Below, in pieces: positions 1 to 7,967 of a stretch of DNA of 64,000 nt; position 1 is the first letter of the stretch; every line of letters begins with the position of its first letter. The notes beneath the pieces were generated by a model. It was given only the letters and a program-made list of their open reading frames with translations, did no database searches and was not told where the DNA came from. A program made the translations under genes and the position numbers. The DNA is from an uncultured Bacteroidales bacterium (GTDB lineage Bacteria; Bacteroidota; Bacteroidia; Bacteroidales; F082), in the NCBI GenBank assembly GCA_900317155.1, contig ONFO01000010.1, positions 27,362 through 91,361 of the forward strand, given 5' to 3'.

Positions 1-20
1 TTCAACTCCATTCCCGAAGG
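1..20. repeat. Edge of a palindromic element (copy of the 4625-4748 repeat end)
   Basis: The bases CTCCATTCCCGAAGG at 6-20 are the reverse complement of the left end of the palindromic element at 4625-4748. The rest of this copy, if present, lies outside the window. Confidence 0.5.
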
Positions 21-43
21 AAATCTCCTTATTTGAAGGCATC

Positions 44-98
44 AAAAGAAAAACAAAAAGTTTTGCATTATAAAAGAAAAACAAAAACTTTGCGTTAT
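44..98. repeat. Two tandem AT-rich 28-nt direct repeats upstream of the DUF805 gene
   Basis: The segments 44-71 and 72-98 both read AAAAGAAAAACAAAAA followed by a CTTTG or TTTTGC core and TTAT. They lie 50-100 nt upstream of the DUF805 start and could carry its promoter, but no clean TAnnTTTG box is visible. The origin by slippage or duplication is inference. Confidence 0.6.
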
Positions 99-148
99 AA
101 AAACAACTTTCCAACTTTTCAGCATATTAACCCTCAAAAATCAACACT

Positions 149-667
149 ATGAGTTTCGGTGAAGCCATCAAAAGCGTGTTTTCAAAGTATGCAACTTTTT
201 CGGGACGTGCACGCCGTTCCGAGTTCTGGTATTTCTTTTTGTTCAACTTCCTCGTCAGTTTCGTTTTAAGACTTATCCCTCACTTTTCCATAGTGTCGGG
301 TTTATGGGCTTTGGCCGTTCTGATTCCAAGCCTGACCGTTATGACGCGCCGTTTCCACGACATCGGTAAGAGCGGATGGACATATCTTTATTTCCTCATC
401 CCCTCGCTGCTTTTCATAAGTTACTGGTTTTATTTAATCTTTCAATATATCAGTGCTGGCTACGATTTGGATGCAGAGAGCGTCGCAGCAATCATTACGG
501 CCAATAGTTCTGCTTCGCTCATCAGTTGCATCCTTCTGCTTGTTTCATTAATTGCCTTTATCATCTTTATCGTCTTGATGGCACACGACAGCCAACCCGG
601 CGAGAACCAATGGGGGCCCAACCCGAAAGAAGTTCCTAGCGAAAGTAATTCAGGAATGAATTACTAA
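149..667 (+). CDS. DUF805 family inner-membrane protein
   Basis: 172 residues with about four hydrophobic membrane segments (roughly residues 28-45, 48-66, 76-100 and 120-145). The N-terminus has the DUF805 signature: a short amphipathic start, then Y-A-x-F-x-G-R-A-R-R-S-E-F-W-Y-F around residues 14-29, and later R-R-F-H-D-I-G-K-S-G-W (about 67-77), both diagnostic of this family. Proteins of this family are small inner-membrane proteins of unknown biochemical role. The hydrophilic tail (SQPGENQWGPNP) is also typical. It stands alone, followed by its own terminator. Family assignment is firm; function is unknown. Confidence 0.9.
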   Translation: MSFGEAIKSVFSKYATFSGRARRSEFWYFFLFNFLVSFVLRLIPHFSIVSGLWALAVLIPSLTVMTRRFHDIGKSGWTYLYFLIPSLLFISYWFYLIFQYISAGYDLDAESVAAIITANSSASLISCILLLVSLIAFIIFIVLMAHDSQPGENQWGPNPKEVPSESNSGMNY

Positions 668-693
668 ATATTCCTAAGTTAGCATTTTATATC

Positions 694-730
694 ACGGGGC
701 AACATATTTTCAATGCCCCGTTATTTTTTT
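694..730 (+). terminator. Intrinsic terminator after the DUF805 gene
   Basis: Perfect 8-bp stem ACGGGGCA (694-701) with TGCCCCGT (714-721), followed by a T-rich run to 730. Confidence 0.8.
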
Positions 731-762
731 CGCATATTTGCACCTATTTGAAATAAAGCAAT

Positions 763-770
763 TATCTTTG
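763..770 (+). promoter_or_regulatory. Bacteroidota -7 promoter box for the C10 protease
   Basis: TATCTTTG matches TAnnTTTG, 33 nt before the ATG at 804. A TTTG at 737-740 could serve as the -33 element. Confidence 0.65.
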
Positions 771-803
771 CCGCTTCAGAAACAATAACAAAAAACTCTC
801 AAT

Positions 804-3170
804 ATGAAAAGACTGACATTGACCCTCTGCCTCATCACTGCCCTCGGCAGCCTGCTGGCAGGCCCTGTTGACCAACAGAAAGCCCAACAACTCGGTGCCA
901 AATTCTTGAGCACCACTGCTATCAACCAAAAAAGCGCTGACATCCAACTGAATTTAGTCTCAACCGCCGTTGACCTGCAACGTGGCGGCACTGACTATTA
1001 TGTATTCAACGTCAAAAATGGCGAAGGTTTCGTCATCGTTGCCGGCGACGACCGTGTGAAGCCCATCCTCGCCTATTCTATCACAGGCAAATACGACCCT
1101 AACAACGTGGCCGAAGGCTTCCAATTCACTTTAGATGGTTTCCGCGAGGAAATCCAGTATGTTCGCGAGCACAACCTCAGTGCCACCCCCGACATCATGA
1201 ACGAATGGCGTTCAGTGGCCGAAAATGGTAGCCTCAACCGCGGTCAGCAAACCCGCGCTGTGGTAGGCCCGCTTTGCCAAACCCTATGGAACCAAAACTT
1301 CCCTTGGAACAGCCAATGCCCGGAAGACCCCGAAGGCCATGGCGGTCACGTGTATGCCGGTTGCGTCGCCACGGCCATGGGCATGGTGATGAAGTATTGG
1401 GAATGGCCTGCCCAAGGTGTGGGGTCGCACTCCTACCATCCCGATGGCTACGCCCAACAGAGCGCTAATTTCGGAGAAACCGAATACCACTTTGAACTGA
1501 TGCCCAACACTTTGGACTCTACCAGCACCGAGGAGGAATACTTCGAAACAGCCCAGCTGCTGCACCACCTTGGCATCTCAGTCAACATGCAATATAGCGG
1601 GCATGGCAGCGGCGCCTACTCAGAAGATGTGCCTAACTCCCTGCGCAACTACTTCCGTTACAATTGCGATGACCATGTGACCAATTACGGCGGTTGGTGG
1701 CCAGGCTGGGGCTATAACAACGAAGAATGGGCCCAGTTGCTGAAGGACGGCGGCTTGGATGAGTTCCTCCCACTTTATTACAGTGGCTCCGACGATAGCG
1801 GCGCAGGCGGTCACGCCTTTGTGTGCGACGGCTACGACGAGAACGACTACTTCCACTTCAACTGGGGCTGGAGTGGTCGCGACAACGCATGGTGCCCCAT
1901 CGGTGCCCTTAACACGACTCGTTATGCCTTCAACCAAATGAACGGCTTCACGGGGCACATCATCCCTCAAGGCGACGTTTACTACAGTCGTCCCGACAGC
2001 GTGGCCGACATGCTTGCCGTTGAGAAAGCTTCGATGGATGCCGTGCGCCTCAGCTGGACCAACCCGACCCTCACCGTCGATGGCAGCGATTTGACGAGCA
2101 TCACCTCTGTCATCATCCGCCGCAACTTTGAAGAAATCGCCGTGTTGACCGATGCACAAGTGGGTGCCGACATGGAATACGAGGACAACGGCCTCGAACC
2201 TGGCCTTTACGAATACGCCATCCACGTCACCAACGAAGCCGGTATCAGCCGCACTACCTACCGCAGCGTGCTCGTCGGCGAGAAGTGCTCCGTCGTTTTC
2301 CAACTTCACGACGATGGAGACGACGGCTGGAAAGGCGCCGCCATCAGCGTGACCTCCGAAAACGGACAACGCATCGCCATCATTACGATGACCGAGGGCT
2401 CAGACTTGGTTGTTGACCTTCCTTTGCTGCGCGGTAACCTCAACTTCATCTGGAACCACGGCTGGTATCATGCCTATCCAGAACACGACACAGACGGAGA
2501 ATGCTCCTTCACCATCCTCGACTATGCTGGCAACGAACTTTTCACCAGCAGCGAACTCGAAGACGGTATCTTCATGACCTACGAGAACAACTGCGAAGAA
2601 GGTCCGCTGACATGCTATCCTGTGCAGAACCTGCAAGGTGAATACCAATGGCATGGTAATGAAGAATATGGCGCTTTCATCTCTTGGGACAGACCCAACA
2701 TCACCGCTAACCTTCATCATTTCCAAGTAGTTCGCAACATTGGTGCTTACAAGTCTAGAGAAGAACTGATAGCAGAAATTCCTTACAATGGCAACAACAG
2801 TTATGACTTTTTCGACAACACCTACGAATTGATTCAAGGCGATGTCTACTACTCCGTCAACGCTGTGTATATCCGTGGTGAAGAGAAATGCGAATCAGAG
2901 TATTTGGATGTGATGATTGACATCACTGATGTTGAAGAGAACACTGCCAATATCAACCTCTATCCCAACCCAACCAACGGTCTGCTCAACATCGAAGGCC
3001 AAGGCACGATGCACATCAGCATCGCTAACCTCTTGGGTCAAACGCTGCAAGAGACAACCTCCGAAGGCAGCACCACCCTCGACCTGAGCTGCTATGAATC
3101 AGGCATGTACCTCATCCGCATCGAGACTGAAAACGGTGTGATGGTGCAAAAGGTAAATGTAAGAAAGTAA
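804..3170 (+). CDS. Secreted C10 (streptopain-type) cysteine protease, T9SS cargo
   Basis: 788-residue extracellular protease precursor. Residues 1-19 form a signal peptide. An N-terminal Spi-like inhibitory prodomain follows (about 20-140, with Y-V-F-N-V near 66 and G-F-V-I-V-A-G-D-D near 75-83). The C10 catalytic domain spans about 155-385: the nucleophile is C187 in Y-A-G-C-V-A-T-A and the histidine is H337 in G-G-H-A-F-V-C-D-G-Y, followed by the family's H-F-N-W-G-W-S-G. Downstream beta-rich domains lead to a C-terminal T9SS type A sorting domain (L-Y-P-N-P-T-N-G near 715, ending G-M-Y-L-I-R). By analogy with streptopain and periodontal C10 enzymes, it degrades host or dietary protein outside the cell. 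It has its own promoter and terminator. A paralogue sits at 51685. Confidence 0.93.
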   Translation: MKRLTLTLCLITALGSLLAGPVDQQKAQQLGAKFLSTTAINQKSADIQLNLVSTAVDLQRGGTDYYVFNVKNGEGFVIVAGDDRVKPILAYSITGKYDPNNVAEGFQFTLDGFREEIQYVREHNLSATPDIMNEWRSVAENGSLNRGQQTRAVVGPLCQTLWNQNFPWNSQCPEDPEGHGGHVYAGCVATAMGMVMKYWEWPAQGVGSHSYHPDGYAQQSANFGETEYHFELMPNTLDSTSTEEEYFETAQLLHHLGISVNMQYSGHGSGAYSEDVPNSLRNYFRYNCDDHVTNYGGWWPGWGYNNEEWAQLLKDGGLDEFLPLYYSGSDDSGAGGHAFVCDGYDENDYFHFNWGWSGRDNAWCPIGALNTTRYAFNQMNGFTGHIIPQGDVYYSRPDSVADMLAVEKASMDAVRLSWTNPTLTVDGSDLTSITSVIIRRNFEEIAVLTDAQVGADMEYEDNGLEPGLYEYAIHVTNEAGISRTTYRSVLVGEKCSVVFQLHDDGDDGWKGAAISVTSENGQRIAIITMTEGSDLVVDLPLLRGNLNFIWNHGWYHAYPEHDTDGECSFTILDYAGNELFTSSELEDGIFMTYENNCEEGPLTCYPVQNLQGEYQWHGNEEYGAFISWDRPNITANLHHFQVVRNIGAYKSREELIAEIPYNGNNSYDFFDNTYELIQGDVYYSVNAVYIRGEEKCESEYLDVMIDITDVEENTANINLYPNPTNGLLNIEGQGTMHISIANLLGQTLQETTSEGSTTLDLSCYESGMYLIRIETENGVMVQKVNVRK

Positions 3171-3192
3171 AGCTTTTGTTTTCATAATTGTT

Positions 3193-3230
3193 GAAAGCCG
3201 CCTCGGAGTTTCGGGGCGGCTTTCTGTTTT
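3193..3230 (+). terminator. Strong intrinsic terminator after the C10 protease
   Basis: 10-bp perfect stem GAAAGCCGCC (3193-3202) with GGCGGCTTTC (3215-3224), followed by TGTTTTT. Confidence 0.9.
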
Positions 3231-3254
3231 TGGTCTGTAAGGCTTTCGTATCAC

Positions 3255-3303
3255 GGCAGCCGCGGCTTGTTGCATTCGGGCCGAATGCAAGCCGGCGGCT
3301 GCC
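3255..3303. repeat. GC-rich long palindrome between convergent genes
   Basis: The left arm GGCAGCCGC-GGCTTG...CATTCGG is mirrored by CCGAATG-CAAGCCGGCGGCTGCC, with a 3-nt bulge and a one-base slip. It is far more GC-rich than the surrounding DNA. It lies between the protease terminator and the end of the phosphofructokinase gene and could be a REP-like element or a terminator for the minus strand. Confidence 0.7.
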
Positions 3304-3329
3304 ACAATGTGACAAGTCCTGCAAAGGAA

Positions 3330-4547
3330 TTACCACTTCAAGATCTTCCTGAAGTCGTATTCCTCAGGATTGGGCAGGTAAGCCTTGGCAGCTTCGTAAT
3401 CGGCAGGCATGATGTACTGCAAACCATCGTTGAATATCAACTCGGCCTTGGGACCATTGAGGTTCACCAAACGCGGCTTGATCTTGCCGTTCTCGTCCTC
3501 GACATCCTTCAGATAGAGCGGTTCGATCTCGCCCTTCGGGTTGGCCGTGACCATGGCGCCACTCACACCCTTGTCGAAGAGTTTCTTCACGCCGTAACCC
3601 AGCAGGGAGCAATAGGTCAGGTCGTAGCCGTTAGGCTCGACGCAACGGATGCCATAACCGATTTCAACGGGACGGCTCTTCACGTTGATGCCCAAAGCTT
3701 TCAGTCTTTGTTGCAGCAAGAGGTTGAAGATGTGAGCCTTACTGACATTACCCAGCTCGGGATGGCCGTGTTCGTCGTAAGTGAAGGCCACACCCGATTT
3801 CTCGATTTCCTCGTCGCTCATGAAGTGGAACACACCTTCACTGATGATGACTACACCGTAATTCACACCCAACAGCTTACGTTTCACGATAGAGCTGACC
3901 ACCAACTTGATGATGGCATCGAACGTGACCTCTGTCTTGTTGAACATCTCAGGGATGACCACCATCGGGCAATGGCAGGCCGAAGTCATACCAAAAGCCA
4001 AGTGACCGGCTTCACGACCCATGGCTGAAACCACGAACCAGTTGCCGCTGGTGCGGGCATCTTCGTAGATGGTCTGCACCAAATGCACTCCGGCATCCTT
4101 GGCGGAATAATAGCCGAAGGTCGGGCTGCCTTCGGGCAACGGAAGGTCGTTGTCGATGGTCTTGGGCACGTGGATGTTTTGGATGGGGAAGCCACTGCTG
4201 GCCAAGAACTTCGAGATGCGGTTGGCCGTCGAAGCGGTGTCGTCGCCACCGATGGTAACCAACAGCTTGATGTTGTTTTTGACAAAGAATTCGGTATTAA
4301 ACTCCTCATTCTTTGGTTTATAACGGCTCATCTTCAGGGCAGAACCGCCTTGTTTCAAGATAGCATCGGCATAGAGGAAGTCCATTTCGACCACATCGGG
4401 GTTGGGCTTGAAGAGGTTTTTATAGCCTTCGTTGAGGCCGAGTACGCGATAACCATCCTTGAGGAAGGTCTTGGCCACGGTACTGATGACCGTGTTGATT
4501 CCGGGAGCTGGACCGCCACCGGCGAGAATCACGATGGAATTTTTCAT
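3330..4547 (-). CDS. Pyrophosphate-type 6-phosphofructokinase
   Basis: 405 residues. Converts fructose 6-phosphate to fructose 1,6-bisphosphate in glycolysis. The N-terminal phosphate-binding loop reads G-G-G-P-A-P-G-I-N (residues 10-18). The donor-site motif is I-G-G-D-D-T-A-S-T (about 99-107), where the second Asp replaces the Gly of ATP-dependent enzymes (GGDGS), a known mark of PPi dependence. The substrate motif is P-K-T-I-D-N-D-L-P, with the Lys also characteristic of PPi enzymes, followed by M-G-R-E-A-G-H-L-A. The length fits the ~400-residue PPi clade. Donor preference is inferred from these residues. The 5' leader carries the gaatctttaaatc repeats. It is convergent with the upstream C10 protease. 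Confidence 0.92.
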   Translation of the reverse strand: MKNSIVILAGGGPAPGINTVISTVAKTFLKDGYRVLGLNEGYKNLFKPNPDVVEMDFLYADAILKQGGSALKMSRYKPKNEEFNTEFFVKNNIKLLVTIGGDDTASTANRISKFLASSGFPIQNIHVPKTIDNDLPLPEGSPTFGYYSAKDAGVHLVQTIYEDARTSGNWFVVSAMGREAGHLAFGMTSACHCPMVVIPEMFNKTEVTFDAIIKLVVSSIVKRKLLGVNYGVVIISEGVFHFMSDEEIEKSGVAFTYDEHGHPELGNVSKAHIFNLLLQQRLKALGINVKSRPVEIGYGIRCVEPNGYDLTYCSLLGYGVKKLFDKGVSGAMVTANPKGEIEPLYLKDVEDENGKIKPRLVNLNGPKAELIFNDGLQYIMPADYEAAKAYLPNPEEYDFRKILKW

Positions 4548-4555
4548 ATTATCGG

Positions 4556-4620
4556 ATTTAAAGATTTAAAATTCAAAGATTTAAAGATTCAAAGATTTAA
4601 AGATTCAAAGATTCAAAATC
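4556..4620 (-). repeat. gaatctttaaatc leader repeats upstream of the phosphofructokinase start
   Basis: About five imperfect copies of the unit read in the gene sense as GAATCTTTAAATC or TTTGAATTTTAAATC, ending 9 nt before the ATG. Similar sense-oriented repeats precede the starts at 41924 and 55699. Confidence 0.75.
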
Positions 4621-4624
4621 GAGT

Positions 4625-4748
4625 TTCCCTTCGGGAATGGAGTAGCTCTGTTTTTGTTTTCTGCGACGGCTTGTGGTATCATCAGTTCGTAAGGTCCCAA
4701 AGGCCGTCGCTTGATAACTGACACCACCCTCCATTCCCCGCAGGGGAA
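4625..4748. repeat. 124-bp nested palindromic element (MITE/REP-like)
   Basis: The outer inverted arms are TTCCCTTCGGGAATGGAG (4625-4642) and CTCCATTCCCCGCAGGGGAA (4729-4748); each is itself a small hairpin. An inner perfect 8-bp pair GCGACGGC (4663-4670) and GCCGTCGC (4703-4710) nests inside. A second end-like sequence is at 6-20. No ORF is inside, so it is a candidate non-autonomous element lying between two minus-strand genes. Confidence 0.65.
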
Positions 4749-4755
4749 TCCCTCT

Positions 4756-7740
4756 TTATTCGATTACCAACTCATCACAGAAGATCCAGGCCTTTTGTCC
4801 AGCGCCTACATGACCCTCAGGACAAGTGCCGATGGTTTTGGCCACCATCTTCACATAGCGGGCACTACAACGCGTACGCACTTCCATCTCTTGGATGAAC
4901 GCGCCATCAGCATCAATTGGCACAGTATTCTTCACCCTACCCACATTGCGGAATCTCTTGCCATCTTCGCTGACAAAAAACTGCACCTCCGTCGGCATCC
5001 AAATCCATGAGTAGATTTCCTGCAAGAAGCTGCCTGCCAAACGGTTAATGCGTTTCGAAACACCCAAGTCGACAGTGGCTATGAGGTCGACACCATAATA
5101 GCCCTGCCATGAACCTGTGCGGAAGTTCTCGCCACCACGTTGATGGTCAATCAAAGCCTTGAGGCCACCTGCATCATACGGTTCGGTATACATGTTTTCA
5201 AGTTTCACACTGTGTCTGGCATCAATCTTATAATACTCTGCATCAATCACCTTACTCCAACGCCCATCCTGCTTAGCTGCAGCACGAATCGTGGTGTTAT
5301 CCCTGAAGCAGATAGGCTGGTCATACAAAAAAGCTGTATCCGAGGGCTCGCTACCATCCAACGTATAATAAATCTTCGTCCCAGCCACAGGCTGGCTCAT
5401 GCTGACCATAATGCTATCGAAGAATGTATCCGATATGGCGTTAATCGTCGGAACAATGACTATCGGTTCAGTTGAAATGCGTGTCACAGGGCAGTTCTCG
5501 GGTTGTGTAGCCCAAGTAGAGTTGCGCTGATCGGTCATCTCGAACTCCAGCGTGCCGCCATTGAACACTTCCTCGAAAGTGATGTAACTGCGTTCCAAGG
5601 GCTTGCCGTTCAGCTTCACCGACTGCACATAACAGTTCTTGGCACTCAGGTTCTTGGCAATGACTTCAAACCGCTTGCCGTTCTCGAAGGTCAAGCGCAT
5701 ACGCTCGAAACGCGGCAAACCCAGCACATAATAACCCGAAGCAGGTGTGGCAGGATAGAAACCCATGGAGGAGAACACACCCCAAGCCGACATCTGGCCA
5801 CAGTCCTCATTACCAGCATAACCATCGCGACGATCGGTGTAGAAATCATCCATCACTTTTTTCACATAATACTGCGTCTTGATGGGTTGTCCAACGAAGT
5901 TGTACATATACACCGTATTGTGGCTCGGCTCGTTGCCGTGGGCATATTGTCCAATGAGCCCCGTGATGTCGGGTTGCTCACGTCCCGTCAGGTTGGAGGG
6001 GGCATTGAACAAGGCGTCGAGTTTGGCTTCATAGCCGTTCCAGCCGCCCATCAAGTCGATGTGGCCGTTGATGTCTTGCGGCACGAAGAATCCATACTGG
6101 TAGGAATTGGCCTCGGTCAGCGTGAAGTTGACCTGTGCGGGGTCGAAAGGACGTGTCCAGCCACCGTTGCGACGACCTTGGAAGAACTGGTTCTCGGGAT
6201 TGTATATGTTCTTGTAGCTCTGAGCACGGGCATAGAATTCTTTGGCGATGGCGGTCTTGCCCATGGCCTCGGCCATACGCGCCACACACCAGTCGTCATA
6301 AGCATATTCAAGGGTCTTGGAGACGGCCTCACCTTCCAATTCAATCGGGATGTAGCCATATTTCATGTAGGCTCCCATGCCACGGAAGTCGTCTTTCGAA
6401 CTGGCCACCATGGCTTCCAATGCCTTCTCCGTATCGAAGTCACGAATGCCAGCGAAGTAAGCGTCGGCGATGACGGGGATAGCATGGTTGCCGATCATGC
6501 AATAGGTCTCGTTAGCGGCCAGCTCCCAAATGGGTAGCATGTGATGCGAGTTGGTCTCATACTTATTAATAAAGGTGTTGATGAAGTCGAGGGTACGCTC
6601 ACGCTGCATGAGGCTGAACAGCGGGTGTAAGCTGCGGAAGGTGTCCCACAGCGAGAAGACCGTGTAGACGGGACGCTTCGAGCTATAGACCTTCAAATCG
6701 TGGGCACGATAACGGCCGTCGGCATCGCTATAGAGGTTAGGTGCGACCATACAGTGGTAAAGGGCCGAATAGAACACCTTCTTGTTCGACTCGTTGGGGT
6801 CAGCCACCTCGTAACGCTTCAGTTCCTTGTTCCACTTATCGTAGGCCTTTTGTTTCAAGGCATCGAAGTCGAAGTCGTTTTCAGCGAGCTCAGCTTTCAG
6901 GTTGTTTTTGGCGCCTTCCACATCGACGGCAGAAATAGCAATACGCATGACGATTTGCTCGCCTTCTTCGGTATCGAAATCGAAATAAGCCTTGATGCTG
7001 TCTCCTTCTATTCTATTGGGTTTCACACTATCGACATTCAAGATATCCGCCAAATTAAGGAAGGTGTAATCCTTAAATGACTTGGAAAACTCCGCATAGA
7101 AATACAGATATTGATCTTGTGCCCAGTCTCTGGTGCGACGGAAACCGCTGATGGCATTAGGAGCTTCCAATTGAAGGAAGGATTCATACACAAATTCATT
7201 GTTGACACCTTCCACCATATCCAAGAAGATATGGGATTTGTCACTCTGTGGGAAAGTGCAACGCATCATACCGACCCGGTCGCCCGCGGTCAGCTCCACT
7301 TTCACCTTATAGTTATCGAGAAGCACGCTATAGTAGCCTGCTTTGGCGGCTTCATTCTCATGTTGGAATCTCGATCGGTAGCCCGAAGTGGCATTTTCCT
7401 CATTACCTTTGTCCGTTTTCACATTACCGACGATAGGCATAAACCTAAAATCTCCATAGTCGGAGCAGCCCGTACCGCTGAGGTGGGTGGTGCTGAAGCC
7501 AAGGATGGTTTTATCGGAAGTGTGGTAGCCCGAACAGCCGTCCCAGTCGTTCATGCGGGTGTCGGGACTGAACTGCACCATACCGAAAGGCACCGTGGCA
7601 CCCGGGAAGGTGTGACCATGGCCTCCCGTCCCGATGAACGGGTCGACATATTTGGCCGGGTCTTTCACGTAATCAGCCCTGGGCTGAGTGCTGCATGCCG
7701 CGAGGCATAACAATAATACGGGTAACAGTAATTTTTTCAT
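4756..7740 (-). CDS. GH92 exo-alpha-mannosidase lipoprotein with C-terminal chitobiase-like and discoidin-like domains
   Basis: 994 residues. The start at 7740 is chosen because it opens a lipoprotein signal (MKKLLLPVLLLCLAAC, lipobox L-A-A-C at 13-16); the longer reading adds a 47-residue tail with no signal. GH92 hallmarks: Y-V-D-P-F-I-G-T-G-G-H-G-H near the start, W-D-T-F-R-S-L-H-P in the middle, H-G-N-E-P-S-H-N and G-N-E-D-C-G-Q-M-S-A-W late. These enzymes are Ca2+-dependent and trim alpha-1,2/1,3/1,6-mannose from N-glycans or yeast mannan. After residue ~760 comes a CHB_HEX_C-like domain (Y-Y-T-L-D-G-S-E-P-S) and then an F5/8 type C-like beta-sandwich (~850-994). It is probably surface-anchored. 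No SusC/D pair is next to it. Substrate linkage cannot be read from sequence. Confidence 0.92.
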   Translation of the reverse strand: MKKLLLPVLLLCLAACSTQPRADYVKDPAKYVDPFIGTGGHGHTFPGATVPFGMVQFSPDTRMNDWDGCSGYHTSDKTILGFSTTHLSGTGCSDYGDFRFMPIVGNVKTDKGNEENATSGYRSRFQHENEAAKAGYYSVLLDNYKVKVELTAGDRVGMMRCTFPQSDKSHIFLDMVEGVNNEFVYESFLQLEAPNAISGFRRTRDWAQDQYLYFYAEFSKSFKDYTFLNLADILNVDSVKPNRIEGDSIKAYFDFDTEEGEQIVMRIAISAVDVEGAKNNLKAELAENDFDFDALKQKAYDKWNKELKRYEVADPNESNKKVFYSALYHCMVAPNLYSDADGRYRAHDLKVYSSKRPVYTVFSLWDTFRSLHPLFSLMQRERTLDFINTFINKYETNSHHMLPIWELAANETYCMIGNHAIPVIADAYFAGIRDFDTEKALEAMVASSKDDFRGMGAYMKYGYIPIELEGEAVSKTLEYAYDDWCVARMAEAMGKTAIAKEFYARAQSYKNIYNPENQFFQGRRNGGWTRPFDPAQVNFTLTEANSYQYGFFVPQDINGHIDLMGGWNGYEAKLDALFNAPSNLTGREQPDITGLIGQYAHGNEPSHNTVYMYNFVGQPIKTQYYVKKVMDDFYTDRRDGYAGNEDCGQMSAWGVFSSMGFYPATPASGYYVLGLPRFERMRLTFENGKRFEVIAKNLSAKNCYVQSVKLNGKPLERSYITFEEVFNGGTLEFEMTDQRNSTWATQPENCPVTRISTEPIVIVPTINAISDTFFDSIMVSMSQPVAGTKIYYTLDGSEPSDTAFLYDQPICFRDNTTIRAAAKQDGRWSKVIDAEYYKIDARHSVKLENMYTEPYDAGGLKALIDHQRGGENFRTGSWQGYYGVDLIATVDLGVSKRINRLAGSFLQEIYSWIWMPTEVQFFVSEDGKRFRNVGRVKNTVPIDADGAFIQEMEVRTRCSARYVKMVAKTIGTCPEGHVGAGQKAWIFCDELVIE

Positions 7741-7903
7741 ATTTTCAGTTTTATAATTTGTTATCACTTTTGACGCCGTAAAATTAGGAATAATACCTTT
7801 TTGTTTTACAACAAGTGTGGAATTTTTCTTGGCACAATAATTGCGGCAACCCAAAAATTGTTCAAAAATTTGCCAATTCATGCGTCGAAATCTCCAAAAT
7901 GAT

Positions 7904-7911
7904 TATATTTG
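7904..7911 (+). promoter_or_regulatory. -7 promoter box of the first Asp-box gene
   Basis: TATATTTG, an exact TAnnTTTG match, 57 nt before the ATG at 7968. Confidence 0.75.
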
Positions 7912-7967
7912 CAGCCCAAATTATGACACTAAACATCATTATTAACTAATTAAAAACACAACACAAC

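Noticed and set aside
1620-2369. 249-codon minus-strand open frame inside the C10 protease gene
   Set aside because: Antisense shadow of a gene with intact catalytic motifs; composition is typical of reverse-frame artefacts.
4556-4620. Tandem attcaaagatttaaag words as a possible CRISPR or iteron array
   Set aside because: Units are too short and irregular, lack spacers, and recur singly in other gene leaders.
5503-6537. 344-codon plus-strand open frame opposite the GH92 gene
   Set aside because: It is the mirror of a strongly conserved GH92 coding region; no start context, promoter or family motif.
7741-7881. Longer GH92 start at 7881
   Set aside because: It would bury the lipoprotein signal peptide 47 residues inside the protein.
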